Source: Candidatus Pelagibacter ubique HIMB140 (GTDB lineage Bacteria; Pseudomonadota; Alphaproteobacteria; Pelagibacterales; Pelagibacteraceae). From it: a DNA stretch of 64,000 nucleotides. A program made the position numbers and the translations under genes. The stretch lies in NCBI RefSeq assembly GCF_025558165.1, contig NZ_LAMZ01000001.1:186001-250000 (forward strand), read 5' to 3'. The notes below the pieces were generated by a model. The model worked only from the letters and a program-made list of their open reading frames with translations, had not been told where the DNA came from and searched no databases. Below are positions 26,497 to 37,063 of this stretch, one piece after another (within the stretch, counting starts at the first letter, position 1; each line of letters begins with the position of its first letter).

Positions 26497-27892
26497 ATTT
26501 CTCTCGATATTTTTTAACAGCTCTTTGTGCTATATAATTAAGGACAAGGGTTGCTATGAACAAAGTTAATCCTAAAGCAAAAGCAGATTGAGTTTTTGGA
26601 CTATCAAACTCTTGGTCACCAACTAAAATCATTACAATCTGAGTGGTTATAGTTGTTGTGGATTCTAATGGATTAATAGTTAGATTTGCTGCAAGACCAG
26701 CTGCCATAACAACAATCATTGTTTCACCAATTGCTCTTGATACTGCAAGTAAAACTGAGCCAATGATACCTGGCAATGCAGCGGGTATAACAACTTTTTT
26801 TATCGTTTCTGACTTTGTTGCACCTATTGCATAAGAACCATCTCTTAAAGATTGTGGCACCGAATTAATAACATCATCAGACAACGATGACACGTAAGGA
26901 ATAATCATAATACCCATTATTAATCCCGCTGCGAGAGCACTTTCAGATGATACGGTTAATCCTAAATTTTCACCAATTTGTCTAAAAAAAGGACCAACTG
27001 TTAGGGCTGCAAAAAATCCATAAACAACTGTTGGAATACCAGCTAAGATTTCAATTATTGGTTTTGATATTCTCCTTATTTTTAGTGAAGCGTATTCTGC
27101 CATATAAATTCCAGAAAATAACCCAATTGGAACTGCAACTAACATGGCAATTAAAGCAATAAATGAGGTTCCTGCAATCAATGGAATAAATCCAAATGCA
27201 TCTTTAAGCTCTTCGTATTCGGCTGCTGTGATTGCAGAGGCATCACTAACAAAAGCTCTCTGAGGACTCCAATTAGTCCCAAATAAATAATCGAAAATAT
27301 TTATCACTGAGAAAAACTTTATACTTTCAAATAAAAGTGAAAAAATTATTCCTAAAGTGGTTAAAATTGCAATTAGAGATGAAGCAAATAATAATCCTTT
27401 TAAAATTTTTTCAACATCATCTCTTGCTTTATTGTTATTTTTAATTTTTTTTAACGAATAAATTACTGAAGCAATGACAATAGTAAAAATTAATACTATT
27501 TTTGAATTAGTAAAAATATTAATAAATTTTGCATATGAAATTGCACTTTCTTTTAAAATAATATCTATATCTCCAAAAAAAGTACCAGCATAAATAGCTT
27601 TAATTTTTTCATAAACTAAATTTGCTTCATTCTTATCATTAAAAATAGCTCCCTTATTTGCAGCAGTTTCAATAATTATTGATTTAATAATTACTGGTTC
27701 GAATAATGTCCAGATAACCAAGAACACTAAAGAAGGTATCGAGCACCATAATACCAGGTAGTATCCATAAAATTTTGGAAGTGCGTTTAATTTAATATTT
27801 TTGTTTATTGAGATACTTTTAGTTTTTGATTTACCGTAAAAAAATAAAGATAATGAAAATATTGATATTAAGAATATTAAGACGAAGTTCAT
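26489..27892 (-). CDS. pstC: phosphate ABC transporter permease PstC
   Basis: 467 residues. The N-terminal half has extra membrane and periplasmic segments. The permease core starts near LIAGTSFIALIAMLVAVPIG and carries the coupling loop DGSYAIGATKSETIKKVVIP. It pairs with PstA to form the phosphate channel. A Pho box lies only 25 bases before the ATG and a strong terminator separates it from pstS, so pstC seems to have its own PhoB-driven start. Confidence 0.95.
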   Translation of the reverse strand: MNFVLIFLISIFSLSLFFYGKSKTKSISINKNIKLNALPKFYGYYLVLWCSIPSLVFLVIWTLFEPVIIKSIIIETAANKGAIFNDKNEANLVYEKIKAIYAGTFFGDIDIILKESAISYAKFINIFTNSKIVLIFTIVIASVIYSLKKIKNNNKARDDVEKILKGLLFASSLIAILTTLGIIFSLLFESIKFFSVINIFDYLFGTNWSPQRAFVSDASAITAAEYEELKDAFGFIPLIAGTSFIALIAMLVAVPIGLFSGIYMAEYASLKIRRISKPIIEILAGIPTVVYGFFAALTVGPFFRQIGENLGLTVSSESALAAGLIMGIMIIPYVSSLSDDVINSVPQSLRDGSYAIGATKSETIKKVVIPAALPGIIGSVLLAVSRAIGETMIVVMAAGLAANLTINPLESTTTITTQIVMILVGDQEFDSPKTQSAFALGLTLFIATLVLNYIAQRAVKKYREKYD

Positions 27893-27917
27893 TCGAAATG
27901 ATGTTTATCTTTTAAAT

Positions 27918-27935
27918 GTTACAGTTTTGTTACAA
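27918..27935 (-). promoter_or_regulatory. Pho box upstream of pstC
   Basis: Minus strand TTGTAACAAAACTGTAAC: two 7-base half-sites, TTGTAAC and CTGTAAC, 11 bases apart, matching the PhoB direct repeat. Ten bases downstream is TAAACA, a candidate -10. The predicted transcript start then falls within a few bases of the pstC ATG. Confidence 0.85.
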
Positions 27936-27954
27936 ATTAAATTCTAGATTGAAT

Positions 27955-27987
27955 AAAAAAAAAGGCCAGATAAACTGGCCTTTTTTT
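27955..27987 (-). terminator. strong intrinsic terminator after pstS
   Basis: A perfect GC-rich stem (27964-27969 with 27975-27980) with loop ATAAA, flanked by a run of nine A and a run of seven T on the plus strand, so it works in both directions. It lies 17 bases past the pstS stop and before the pstC Pho box. Confidence 0.93.
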
Positions 27988-28003
27988 GAAAATAAGATTT
28001 TAA

Positions 28004-29023
28004 TTAATTAATACTTATTGTGTTTAAATCTAATGCTGCAGTTCGAGTAACTTTGTACTTGTCAGATGCTAAAGGAACTAATCCAATTTTTCCCAAGTAT
28101 CCTCTGTTACCCATAGCTTTTTTAGAAGTAAACTCTTTTAAGTATTCCTCAATACCAGGAACAACACCAATATGTGCTTTTTTAACGTAAAAGAATAATG
28201 GTCTTGCAATTGGGTATGAGTAATCTTGAATACCTTCCAGAGATGGTTGTACACCTTCAATAGAAGCTGCTTTTACCTTATCTTTATTTGCCACAAGGTA
28301 ACTGTAACCAAAGAAACCATAAGCATCAGGGTTTGATGTTAATTTTTGTACAATAAGAGTGTCATTTTCACCAGCCTCAACTGCATAACCATCTTCTCTC
28401 ATTTTTGCACATTCTTTTTTAGCTTTATCACCAAATAAAGATTTTGCTGTTTTAGAGCAACCTTTACCCATCACTAATGAATTCCAAGCATCTCTCGTTC
28501 CTGAAGTTGGGGGTGCAATTAAAATTTCAATTTTTTTGTTAGGAAGACTTGCATCAATATCACTCCATTTTTTATAAGGATTTTCAACAAGTTTACCATC
28601 AACATCAACTTTAGCTGCTAATGCTCTCCATAATTGTTCTTTTGAAAAATTAGCATCTGGTGCACTTACTGCATGAGCGAAAGAAATACCATCATTACCT
28701 ACTACAATTTCAATAATTTTAGATACACCATTTTTTTCACATAATGCTTTTTCTTTTGGTTTAATTGCTCTTGATGCATTTGTTACATCTGGGTGGTTAA
28801 CACCTACACCAGCACAGAACAATTTCATTCCACCACCAGTACCTGTACTTTCGATTACAGGGGTTTTAAACTTCCCACTTTTACCGAATTTTTCTGCAAC
28901 CACTGTTGCGTAAGGATATACAGTCGAAGATCCTACAATTTTGATTTGATCTCTTGAGTAACTAGTTGTTGTAAAACTTAATACTAAAAGAAATCCAAAT
29001 ATTACACTTATTACTTTTTTCAT
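28004..29023 (-). CDS. pstS: phosphate ABC transporter substrate-binding protein PstS
   Basis: 339 residues from ATG at 29023, chosen because AAGGAG stands a few bases before it and the signal peptide MKKVISVIFGFLLVLSFTTT then begins normally; an upstream ATG at 29044 would add seven charged residues. Phosphate-binding segments include IVGSSTVYPYATVVAE, ESTGTGGGMKLFC, and APPTSGTRDAWNSLVMG. It captures phosphate in the periplasm. A Pho box lies about 70 bases upstream and a strong terminator directly after the stop, consistent with high, separately controlled expression. Confidence 0.96.
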   Translation of the reverse strand: MKKVISVIFGFLLVLSFTTTSYSRDQIKIVGSSTVYPYATVVAEKFGKSGKFKTPVIESTGTGGGMKLFCAGVGVNHPDVTNASRAIKPKEKALCEKNGVSKIIEIVVGNDGISFAHAVSAPDANFSKEQLWRALAAKVDVDGKLVENPYKKWSDIDASLPNKKIEILIAPPTSGTRDAWNSLVMGKGCSKTAKSLFGDKAKKECAKMREDGYAVEAGENDTLIVQKLTSNPDAYGFFGYSYLVANKDKVKAASIEGVQPSLEGIQDYSYPIARPLFFYVKKAHIGVVPGIEEYLKEFTSKKAMGNRGYLGKIGLVPLASDKYKVTRTAALDLNTISIN

Positions 29024-29090
29024 AATTCTCCTTTTTAGTTTCATATGCGAACTAAATAGATTTGATTCTTAAATATTTTATTAAAGGAAG

Positions 29091-29108
29091 GTTAAACTTT
29101 TGTTACAA
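29091..29108 (-). promoter_or_regulatory. Pho box upstream of pstS
   Basis: Minus strand TTGTAACAAAAGTTTAAC: half-sites TTGTAAC (perfect) and GTTTAAC (degenerate) 11 bases apart. Exactly ten bases downstream is TAAAAT, a candidate -10 at 29080-29075. The spacing equals that of the pstC box. Confidence 0.83.
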
Positions 29109-29128
29109 CCACTAACTTTTTAGTTGTA

Positions 29129-30286
29129 TTATAGTGAGTTGAATTTGATATCTATAGTTGTCCCTTGATTTTCTACACTATTAATATCCATTTCAGCTCT
29201 ATGTTGCGAAACTAAATGTTTAACAATAGCTAAACCAAGCCCAGTTCCTCCAACACTACGACTTTTGCTAGGATCAACTGTAAAAAATCTCTCTGTGATT
29301 CTATGCAAAGATTCTTTTGGTATACCTATTCCCTGATCTGCTATTGAAACAATATTAAGTTCACCATCTTTTTTTGCTGAAATTGTAATTTCTTTATTTT
29401 TGTCACTATATTTAATTGAGTTATCAATAAGGTTTGTAAAAATTTCAATTAATTTATCTCTATCACCAATTATTTTAAAATTTTCAATTTTATTAAATTT
29501 AATTTGAATATTATTTTTACTGATTATTTTTTCATATGTTTTAATTACATAATCTAACAATTCTATTAAATCTATTTCATGAGTTGGTCTTATGTGTTCT
29601 TGAAGCTCAATTTTTGATAATGATAATAAATCTCTAATTAAATTTTCCATTCTTTCTGATTGAGATATCATCACAGGTAATAAATCATTCATTGCAGAGT
29701 TATTTTTTAATTCTGAGTTATTATCAAAGGTCTCGAGACCCATTTTAATTGACTGTAATGGTGTTCTAAGTTCATGAGAAACATTGGCTACAAAATCTGA
29801 TTTTAGCTGCTGAAATTTATGGAATTCAGTTAAATCTCTAATTAATAAAACACATGATTGTTCATCAAAGAAAATATTATTATGATCTAAATAAGCGGTT
29901 ATATTTAATCTTTGAGGTGCTTGATTTCTGATTTCAATTTCCAAATCAGTAACATTTGTACCTTGAAAAGCTTTATCAATAGAATTTAAAAGATCTGGAT
30001 TACGTAAAAATCCACTTATATTTTCATTTAATTTTATTTGAAAAAGTTTATTCGAGGAATTATTGCTAAAAATTATTTTTTTACTTTTATCTAAAATTAA
30101 TACAGCTTCAGGAATGTAATTTAGCAAATCATATAAATTCTTTCTATAATCTTTGCTTTCAATAATTTTTACTTTTTCTTTTTCAGAATTATCTTCAGTA
30201 TTAATTCCAAATACTCTTTCTTTTTTTAATAACAAAAATGTTAATATAACAATAATTAAGACTAAAATTATTAATAAAAGATCCAT
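29129..30286 (-). CDS. phoR: phosphate regulon sensor kinase PhoR
   Basis: 385 residues. One N-terminal membrane helix (residues ~2-20), a PAS domain (about 50-150), the HisKA phospho-acceptor His171 in VANVSHELRTPLQS, and an HATPase domain with N box FTNLIDNSIKYS, G1 ADQGIGIP and G2 GGTGLGLAIVKH. It phosphorylates PhoB when PstSCAB-PhoU signals phosphate starvation. First gene of the cluster, divergent from the 61-residue protein; a palindrome lies 7 bases before its start. Confidence 0.95.
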   Translation of the reverse strand: MDLLLIILVLIIVILTFLLLKKERVFGINTEDNSEKEKVKIIESKDYRKNLYDLLNYIPEAVLILDKSKKIIFSNNSSNKLFQIKLNENISGFLRNPDLLNSIDKAFQGTNVTDLEIEIRNQAPQRLNITAYLDHNNIFFDEQSCVLLIRDLTEFHKFQQLKSDFVANVSHELRTPLQSIKMGLETFDNNSELKNNSAMNDLLPVMISQSERMENLIRDLLSLSKIELQEHIRPTHEIDLIELLDYVIKTYEKIISKNNIQIKFNKIENFKIIGDRDKLIEIFTNLIDNSIKYSDKNKEITISAKKDGELNIVSIADQGIGIPKESLHRITERFFTVDPSKSRSVGGTGLGLAIVKHLVSQHRAEMDINSVENQGTTIDIKFNSL

Positions 30287-30292
30287 AAGATT

Positions 30293-30313
30293 ATAGTATT
30301 ACGTAAATACTAT
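30293..30313. promoter_or_regulatory. palindrome between phoR and a small divergent gene
   Basis: Perfect 8-bp arms ATAGTATT (30293-30300) and AATACTAT (30306-30313) around ACGTA. It sits 7 bases before the phoR start, where a repressor or an mRNA 5' hairpin could act. It does not look like a Pho box. The binding factor is unknown. Confidence 0.45.
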
Positions 30314-30370
30314 TAGTAAATAATCAAAAATTTGATTTTTTGTAAAAAATCGTTAAAACATTTTTTTGTC

Positions 30371-30556
30371 ATGAAAAACAATCAAAATAAATACGGATTT
30401 ACTAAAAAAGAATGGAATAACATGAGTCCAATTAGAAAATTGGAGAGAAAACTTGATAGAGTAAATCATATTATGGAACTAATAAGAACCATTGTTCCAA
30501 TAATGTTGTTGCTTTTGAATACAATAATTATTCTTAAATTATTCAACTATATTTAA
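30371..30556 (+). CDS. small single-span membrane protein of unknown function
   Basis: 61 residues from ATG at 30371. The N terminus is polar and charged (KYGFTKKEWNNMSPIRKLERKLD), and the C terminus is one membrane helix (IVPIMLLLLNTIIILKLF). An earlier in-frame ATG at 30332 would add 13 residues, but the charged start beginning MKNNQNK looks more like a real N terminus. Divergent from phoR; its stop overlaps that of the convergent EamA transporter. No family recognised. It is probably real, given the codon use and the clean domain split. Confidence 0.6.
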   Translation: MKNNQNKYGFTKKEWNNMSPIRKLERKLDRVNHIMELIRTIVPIMLLLLNTIIILKLFNYI

Positions 30557-31395
30557 AATAGCTTAATACCAATCACCCCAATAACTATAAGCAAAATAGA
30601 GATTATTTTTTTAAGATTGATAGTTTCTTTTAAGAAGAAATAACCAATAAATATTGAGAAAAAAATACTTGTTTCTCTTAGAGCTGCAACTAGAGGAATT
30701 GGAGCTTTTGTGAAACCCCAAACAACGATTACATAGATAATAAAAGATATAGATCCTCCTACCCAAAATATCATTTTGGCATCTTTAAAAACCTTTAAAA
30801 AAATATTCTCATGTTTGTTAAGTTTTAAAATGATAGGAAAAACTAAAGCACTAAATAAAAAGGAAAAACTAATATAGGACATTGCTGATGTACTTACTCT
30901 TGCACCATATCCATCTATCAATGAATAAAGCCCTATAAATGATCCAGTAAGTAGTGAGTATTTAATGATCTCAATTTGATTTTGGTTTTTAGAACCAAAT
31001 AACCCAAGAAACATTATTCCTGCACAAATCAATAATATTGAAACTAGAGTTGCTATTTTAAATACAACACCAAGAAATATTATGGAGATTAATGTAGCTA
31101 ATAAAGGACCAAAGCCTCTAAATATTGGATAGACATTAGTGTAATCCCCTACCTTGTAAGAATTAAGCATATACCATTGATAACCTTGATGAGCTAATAC
31201 GCTGGCTATTATATATGGAAGTGACTCTTTTCCGGGTAAAGGAAAATAAAAGATACAAATTAAAGCTAAAGGTATATGACCTAAAACAATAGCTAGAACC
31301 GCTATAGCCTTATCTGGATGATGTTTAACCATTGCATTCCAAATGGCATGCATAATAGTTGCCAATAAAATTACAAAAAAGACTGTGGTGTCCAT
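30553..31395 (-). CDS. EamA/DMT superfamily transporter
   Basis: 280 residues, ten membrane helices in two EamA halves. The second begins near residue 145 (LLTGSFIGLYSLIDGYGARV) and includes APIPLVAALRETSIFFSIFIG. An exporter or importer of a small metabolite; the substrate cannot be deduced. Last gene of the leftward valS-ilvD-manC-EamA run, 7 bases after manC. Confidence 0.85.
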   Translation of the reverse strand: MDTTVFFVILLATIMHAIWNAMVKHHPDKAIAVLAIVLGHIPLALICIFYFPLPGKESLPYIIASVLAHQGYQWYMLNSYKVGDYTNVYPIFRGFGPLLATLISIIFLGVVFKIATLVSILLICAGIMFLGLFGSKNQNQIEIIKYSLLTGSFIGLYSLIDGYGARVSTSAMSYISFSFLFSALVFPIILKLNKHENIFLKVFKDAKMIFWVGGSISFIIYVIVVWGFTKAPIPLVAALRETSIFFSIFIGYFFLKETINLKKIISILLIVIGVIGIKLF

Positions 31396-31402
31396 TATTT
31401 AT

Positions 31403-32608
31403 TTATTTTACTCTACCGTAAACGTCTTGAAATCTTACAATGTCAGTTTCTTTTAAAATTGAACCTACTTGAGCTTCAACAATCTTAACTGGTTTTTTTC
31501 CAGGATTTTGAACTCTGTGAATTGCTTCTAATGGAATAAATATATGCTCTCCAGGTTTTTTAGTAATTATATCTTTATTAAGCGTTATTTTAGCATTTCC
31601 TTGAGTAACCAACCAATGTTCAGCACGGTGATGATGTTTTTGCAAACTTAAAATGCCTTTTGGTTTTACATAAAGTTCTTTAATTAAAAACTCTTTACCT
31701 TCAAATAGGTTTGTGTATCTACCCCATGGTCTGTAATAAACATTTTTCTTCTTAATGTATTTGTTTTTATTTTTGTCATACATTTTTAAAATTTCTTTCC
31801 AGCTTCCAAGATCTGACCAAGGTATGTCTAATTTAATTGCATTAATTTCTTTTGTTTTTTCAAGGATTGCATAATCAAAAGATTTAGCAGTTGCTTTTAT
31901 AAATGAGGCTTTATTTAAATGATAAATATTTGATTTATATTTTGCCTTATTAACTGCTGTTACACAATTTCTATATATAGTTGGGTTATATTTTTTAAAA
32001 TTATTGATGATTGAATCTTTTCTAAGATAAAACATTCCTGAGTTCCAATATCCACTTTTTCGAATGATTTCTTTTGCTTTTGCTTCTTTAGGTTTTTCAA
32101 TAAATCTAATTACTTTATTTATGTTTCCTTTAATTTTTTTGGTTAAGAAATAACCATAATCACTTGTTGGAGATTTTGGTTTAATACCAAACACAAATAT
32201 ATTATTTTCATTAAGATTGGACTTATTTTTATTGATAGCTTTGTTAAAAATGCTCATTTTCTCAATCAGATGATCAGCTGTAAAAAACATAAGTGGCTGA
32301 TTATCAGGAATATCTTTTATTAAAGCTGTGCTTAAAATAGCTGGGGCTGTATTTCTTTTAGCTGGCTCTACAACAATTTTGTATTTATTAATTTTATTTT
32401 TTCTTAAATGTTGCTTAACTTTACTTAGATATTTTTTGTTCGTACTTATTATAGGCGCATCATAAATTGATGCTTTTGTTCTCTCTAAGGTTTTTCCAAG
32501 TAAAGTCCAATTACCAAAATCAATAAACTGTTTAGCTTGATGATTTTTAGAATTTGGCCAAAGACGAGTACCAGCACCGCCACATAAAATAACTGGTCTT
32601 ATTTTCAT
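31403..32608 (-). CDS. manC: mannose-1-phosphate guanylyltransferase (with C-terminal type II PMI cupin)
   Basis: 401 residues. The N-terminal nucleotidyltransferase has ILCGGAGTRLWPNSK with AKQF, DHLIEK and the FIEKPKEAKAKE substrate site. The C-terminal cupin has RPWGRYTNLFEG, KPKGILSLQKHHHRAEHW and GEHIFIPLEAIHRV, as in bifunctional mannose-6-phosphate isomerases. It is some 70 residues shorter than typical bifunctional enzymes. It makes GDP-mannose for surface polysaccharide. The start overlaps the ilvD stop (TAATG), an unusual neighbour without evident pathway link. Confidence 0.9.
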   Translation of the reverse strand: MKIRPVILCGGAGTRLWPNSKNHQAKQFIDFGNWTLLGKTLERTKASIYDAPIISTNKKYLSKVKQHLRKNKINKYKIVVEPAKRNTAPAILSTALIKDIPDNQPLMFFTADHLIEKMSIFNKAINKNKSNLNENNIFVFGIKPKSPTSDYGYFLTKKIKGNINKVIRFIEKPKEAKAKEIIRKSGYWNSGMFYLRKDSIINNFKKYNPTIYRNCVTAVNKAKYKSNIYHLNKASFIKATAKSFDYAILEKTKEINAIKLDIPWSDLGSWKEILKMYDKNKNKYIKKKNVYYRPWGRYTNLFEGKEFLIKELYVKPKGILSLQKHHHRAEHWLVTQGNAKITLNKDIITKKPGEHIFIPLEAIHRVQNPGKKPVKIVEAQVGSILKETDIVRFQDVYGRVK

Positions 32609-34326
32609 TAAATCTCTGAGTAGTCTTTAACTTCCTTTTTCTTACCTGGATGAGTTGGAGCACCTAAATATGCTGGTCCAACAGTTTGCGCATATTTCCA
32701 CAAAGTTCCTGATCCAAAGTCAGATTTTTTAGCTTTCCATTTTCTTCTTCTTGATGTTAATTCTTTTTTAGAAAGTCTTACATTGATAGTTCCTTTTTTA
32801 GCGTCAATATCTATGATATCTCCGTTCTTTAATAGACCTATAGGACCCCCTAGAGCGGCCTCAGGGCCCACATGACCCACACAAAAGCCTCTTGTAGCGC
32901 CAGAGAACCTTCCATCAGTTATAAGGGCTACTTTCTCCCCTTTTCCCTGACCATAAATTGCACCAGTTGTAGATAGCATTTCTCTCATACCTGGACCACC
33001 AACTGGTCCTTCGTATCTAATTATAATAACATCGCCATCATTATACTTTCTACTTTGAACAGCTTTCATAGCGCTTTCTTCATTATCAAAGCATCTTGCT
33101 ATTCCAGTAAATTGTAATTTCTTAAGTCCTGCAACTTTAACAATTGCTCCCTCTGGAGCTAAGTTTCCTTTTAATCCAACAACACCACCTGTTGGTGACA
33201 ATGGATCTTTGTAAGATCTCATTACTTTTTGTTTAGGATTAAACTTAATATATTTTAGATTTTCTTTCATAGTTTTACCTGTAACTGTCATACAATCACC
33301 ATGAATATATCCACCTTCGTATAAAGTTTTTAATAACATTGGTACACCACCTGCTAACCACATATCTTTAGCAACATATTTTCCACCTGGTTTTAAATCT
33401 GCAAGATAAGGGGTTCTTTTAAATATTTTAGCAACATCCATTAAATCAAATTTAATTCCTGCTTCATTAGCAATAGCTGGTAAATGAAGACCTGCATTTG
33501 TAGATCCACCTGTTGCAGCAACAATAGTTGCAGCATTTTCTAAAGCTTTTCTTGTTACAATATCTCTTGGTTTAATTTTTTTTTGCAAAAGGTTCATAAC
33601 CATTTTACCGCTTTCTTTTGCGTACTTATCTCTTTCCTCATAAGGAGCTGGAGTTCCTGCAGAATAAGGTAATGCTAAACCAATTGCTTCTGATACACAT
33701 GCCATTGTATTTGCAGTAAATTGCCCTCCACAAGCACCTGCACTCGGACAAGCAACTAATTCCAATTTTCTAAGTTCTGCTGCAGACATTTGACCTGATG
33801 AATGTTTTCCGACGGCTTCAAATACATCTACTACAGTTACATCTTTTCCTTTGTAAGTTCCTGGAAGAATAGATCCACCATAAATAAATACACTTGGTAC
33901 ATTAAGTCTAACCATTGACATCATTAAACCTGGTAAAGATTTATCACAACCAGCAATACCAACTAATGCATCGTAACAATGTCCTCTAACAGTAAGTTCT
34001 GCAGAGTCTGCAATAACTTCTCTTGATATTAATGAAGATTTCATTCCTTCATGACCCATTGCAATCCCATCAGTAACAGTAATTGTACAAAATTCTCTTG
34101 GAGTTCCACCATTTGCTCTGACACCTTTTTTAACAGATTGTGCTTGTCTCATTAAAGCAATGTTACAAGGCGCCGCTTCATTCCAAGTTGAAACTACTCC
34201 AACAAAAGGTTTTGCTACATCTTTTTCGGTTTCACCCATTGCATAGTAAAAAGATCTATGTGGTGCTCTATCTGGTCCTAATGATGTATGTCTACTTGGA
34301 AGTTTCTTTTTATTAAATTTTGCCAT
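32608..34326 (-). CDS. ilvD: dihydroxy-acid dehydratase
   Basis: 572 residues, Fe-S enzyme that converts 2,3-dihydroxy-isovalerate (or -methylvalerate) to the 2-oxo acid in valine, isoleucine and leucine synthesis. Cluster cysteines are in [12 protein letters not shown] and [17 protein letters not shown]. Other signatures: [29 protein letters not shown]. Overlaps valS by one base: a valine biosynthetic gene directly after valyl-tRNA synthetase. Confidence 0.97.
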   Translation of the reverse strand: MAKFNKKKLPSRHTSLGPDRAPHRSFYYAMGETEKDVAKPFVGVVSTWNEAAPCNIALMRQAQSVKKGVRANGGTPREFCTITVTDGIAMGHEGMKSSLISREVIADSAELTVRGHCYDALVGIAGCDKSLPGLMMSMVRLNVPSVFIYGGSILPGTYKGKDVTVVDVFEAVGKHSSGQMSAAELRKLELVACPSAGACGGQFTANTMACVSEAIGLALPYSAGTPAPYEERDKYAKESGKMVMNLLQKKIKPRDIVTRKALENAATIVAATGGSTNAGLHLPAIANEAGIKFDLMDVAKIFKRTPYLADLKPGGKYVAKDMWLAGGVPMLLKTLYEGGYIHGDCMTVTGKTMKENLKYIKFNPKQKVMRSYKDPLSPTGGVVGLKGNLAPEGAIVKVAGLKKLQFTGIARCFDNEESAMKAVQSRKYNDGDVIIIRYEGPVGGPGMREMLSTTGAIYGQGKGEKVALITDGRFSGATRGFCVGHVGPEAALGGPIGLLKNGDIIDIDAKKGTINVRLSKKELTSRRRKWKAKKSDFGSGTLWKYAQTVGPAYLGAPTHPGKKKEVKDYSEI

Positions 34327-36953
34327 TATATACCCTTTATTGTTACTGATATTTTTTCAATATCATTCTTTAAATTATTATAATTAGTTTTTTCTTGTTC
34401 AACAATCTCTTTTGGTGCACGATCTATAAAACTTTTATTCTCTAATCTTTGAGAAATTTTATTCATTTCCTGTTCTAATTTAATTTGTTTAGTTGTTAAA
34501 TTTTCTTTGATTAGTTTTAAATCCACATCTTTATCAAAATAAATTTTAAATAAGTCACCCGAGACAACCATTGTTGCAGCAGGTTTTTCTAAATCATCAT
34601 CAAGTATGTTATTTATTCTTCCAAGTTTTTTTAAAATAACCTCATTTTTGTTAATAAATTCTTTTTGATTATCGTTAATACCTTTAACTGAAACATCAAT
34701 AAATGACCCTGGGCTAACATTAAGCTCATTTTTAAAGGATCTAAGCCCTGAAATAATATTAATGATATTTTCTACCTGCTCAGTGCTATCATCTTTCTTA
34801 GTCTCTCCAATTACCCAATTTTTATGCATTAAATAATCACTACCATTCTTATCAAATTGGTCTTTTAGCCATATTTCCTCTGTTACAAACGGAATAAATG
34901 GATGAAGTAAGATTAATATTTGTTTGAATACATAAGATGATACTTTTTTAACCTCAGCTTTTGCATCATTATCATCTGAAAATAAGATAGTTTTAGATAA
35001 CTCTAGATACCAATCACAATACGAATGCCATGCAAACTGATAAGCGTTTTTTGCAGCTTCATCAAATCTATAATCCTCAAGATTTTTTTGAATTTTATTC
35101 TTTGTCTCTATTAGCTCTGAATATATCCACTTATTAATATTTACGTTTAAATTAGGTAAATCATCAATATCTTTAAAATCACATTCGTTTGTTATTAAAA
35201 AGTTATTAGCATTCCACAATTTATTTAGAAAATTTCTATAACCTTTAACTCTATCTTCTGATAATTTTACATCTGTTCCAGGTGAAGCCATTGAAAGCAA
35301 GGTAAATCTCAATGCATCAGCACTATATTTTTCAATTAAGTCCAAAGGATCAATTACGTTTCCTTTTGATTTAGACATTTTCTGTCCTTTTTCATCTCTT
35401 ACAAGTGCGTGAACATATATATCTTTAAACGGTTCTTTATCTAAAAACTCTGTTCCAAACATTATCATTCTAGCAACCCAGAAAAAGATAATATCAAAAC
35501 CAGTTACCAATACTGAGGTTGGATAAAATTTCTTTAAATAATCATCATCTTTTGGCCACCCTAAAGTAGCAAAAGGCCATAAGCCAGATGAAAACCAAGT
35601 ATCCAAAACATCAGGATCTCTATTTAATTCTACCTCTTTTTTGTAATATTTTTTTGCTTGTGATTTTGCTTCTTCTTCATTTATAGCTACAAAAATTTTA
35701 TTATCTGGCCCGTACCATGCTGGTATTTGATGTCCCCACCACAACTGTCTAGAGATACACCAAGGCTCGATATTATTCATCCATTGAAAATATGTCTTTG
35801 ACCAATTTTCAGGAAAGAAATTTGTTTTTTTTAAATTAACAACTTCTTTAGCTTTAACAGATAATTTACCAGCATCAGCAAACCATTGTTCTGTAAGAAA
35901 AGGTTCAATTATAGAATTAGATCTATCTCCATATGGAACTTTATTTTTTATATTTTCTTCTTTTACAAAAAATTCTTTTTCTTTGAGTTCTTTTAAAATT
36001 CTTTTTCTAGCTTCAAATCTATCAAGACCTTTATAGTGTTCAGGTGCATTTTCATTTATCTTGCCTTCTTCAGTAAAAATATTTATGATTTCAAGGTTGT
36101 TTCTTTGACCAACATCATAATCATTAAAATCATGTGCAGGAGTTATTTTCAATGCACCTGTACCTTGTTCAGGATCAGCATAATCATCTTCTATAATTTT
36201 TATGTTTCTACCAACAATTGGTATTGTTACTGTTTTACCAACGAATGATTTAAACCTTTCATCTTTTGGATTAACAGCTATAGCTGTATCACCAAACATT
36301 GTTTCAGGTCTTGTAGTTGCTATAGTTATAAATTCACTGGTTCCATCTATAGGATATTTAATGTAGTAAATTTTTGAATTTACCTCTCTTTGATCTACTT
36401 CTAAATCTGAAATAGCTGTCTTAAGAACAGTATCCCAGTTAACTAATTTCTTATCTTTGTAAATTAAACCTTTATTATAAAGTTCTACAAAAACCTTAAT
36501 AACTGATTTAGATAAGTTTTCATCCATTGTGAATGCATTTCTTGACCAGTCACAAGAACAACCAAGTTTTTTTAATTGATTAATTATTATGTCACCATAT
36601 TGCTCTTTCCACTCCCAAACTTTTTCAATAAATTTATCTCTCCCAATCTCATTCTTATCTATTTTTTCTGAAGTGAGTTTTTTCTCTACCAATGCTTGCG
36701 TTGCAATACCAGCGTGGTCTGTTCCTGGTTGCCATAAAGTTTCATAGTTATTCATCCGGTGATAACGAACTAATAAATCCTGAATAGAATTATTTAATGC
36801 ATGACCCATATGAAGACTTCCAGTTACATTTGGTGGAGGAATTACTATTGAAAATTTTTTAGAATTTTCTTTTGGTTTAAATAATTCATTTTTTTCCCAA
36901 TATGAATAAATCTTATTTTCAACTTCAGAATGGATATATTTATCGTTACTCAT
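34326..36953 (-). CDS. valS: valine--tRNA ligase
   Basis: 875 residues, class I synthetase. HIGH motif in [20 protein letters not shown] in [15 protein letters not shown], editing (CP1) domain with [18 protein letters not shown], and the anticodon domain with [12 protein letters not shown]. The C-terminal coiled coil that clamps tRNA is present (about residues 805-875). Somewhat shorter than the ~950-residue E. coli enzyme. First gene of its leftward run; about 120 AT-rich bases separate it from the tRNA-Cys gene. Confidence 0.97.
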   Translation of the reverse strand: MSNDKYIHSEVENKIYSYWEKNELFKPKENSKKFSIVIPPPNVTGSLHMGHALNNSIQDLLVRYHRMNNYETLWQPGTDHAGIATQALVEKKLTSEKIDKNEIGRDKFIEKVWEWKEQYGDIIINQLKKLGCSCDWSRNAFTMDENLSKSVIKVFVELYNKGLIYKDKKLVNWDTVLKTAISDLEVDQREVNSKIYYIKYPIDGTSEFITIATTRPETMFGDTAIAVNPKDERFKSFVGKTVTIPIVGRNIKIIEDDYADPEQGTGALKITPAHDFNDYDVGQRNNLEIINIFTEEGKINENAPEHYKGLDRFEARKRILKELKEKEFFVKEENIKNKVPYGDRSNSIIEPFLTEQWFADAGKLSVKAKEVVNLKKTNFFPENWSKTYFQWMNNIEPWCISRQLWWGHQIPAWYGPDNKIFVAINEEEAKSQAKKYYKKEVELNRDPDVLDTWFSSGLWPFATLGWPKDDDYLKKFYPTSVLVTGFDIIFFWVARMIMFGTEFLDKEPFKDIYVHALVRDEKGQKMSKSKGNVIDPLDLIEKYSADALRFTLLSMASPGTDVKLSEDRVKGYRNFLNKLWNANNFLITNECDFKDIDDLPNLNVNINKWIYSELIETKNKIQKNLEDYRFDEAAKNAYQFAWHSYCDWYLELSKTILFSDDNDAKAEVKKVSSYVFKQILILLHPFIPFVTEEIWLKDQFDKNGSDYLMHKNWVIGETKKDDSTEQVENIINIISGLRSFKNELNVSPGSFIDVSVKGINDNQKEFINKNEVILKKLGRINNILDDDLEKPAATMVVSGDLFKIYFDKDVDLKLIKENLTTKQIKLEQEMNKISQRLENKSFIDRAPKEIVEQEKTNYNNLKNDIEKISVTIKGI

Positions 36954-37063
36954 TGATTTTAAAGTTTATAATTTAATAATCTTATTTAACAATAATCAAT
37001 TTGGAACGTTATTTAATAGACTAATATAAAAAATTTAATATAAAAAGGCCTGAAGCTATTCGT

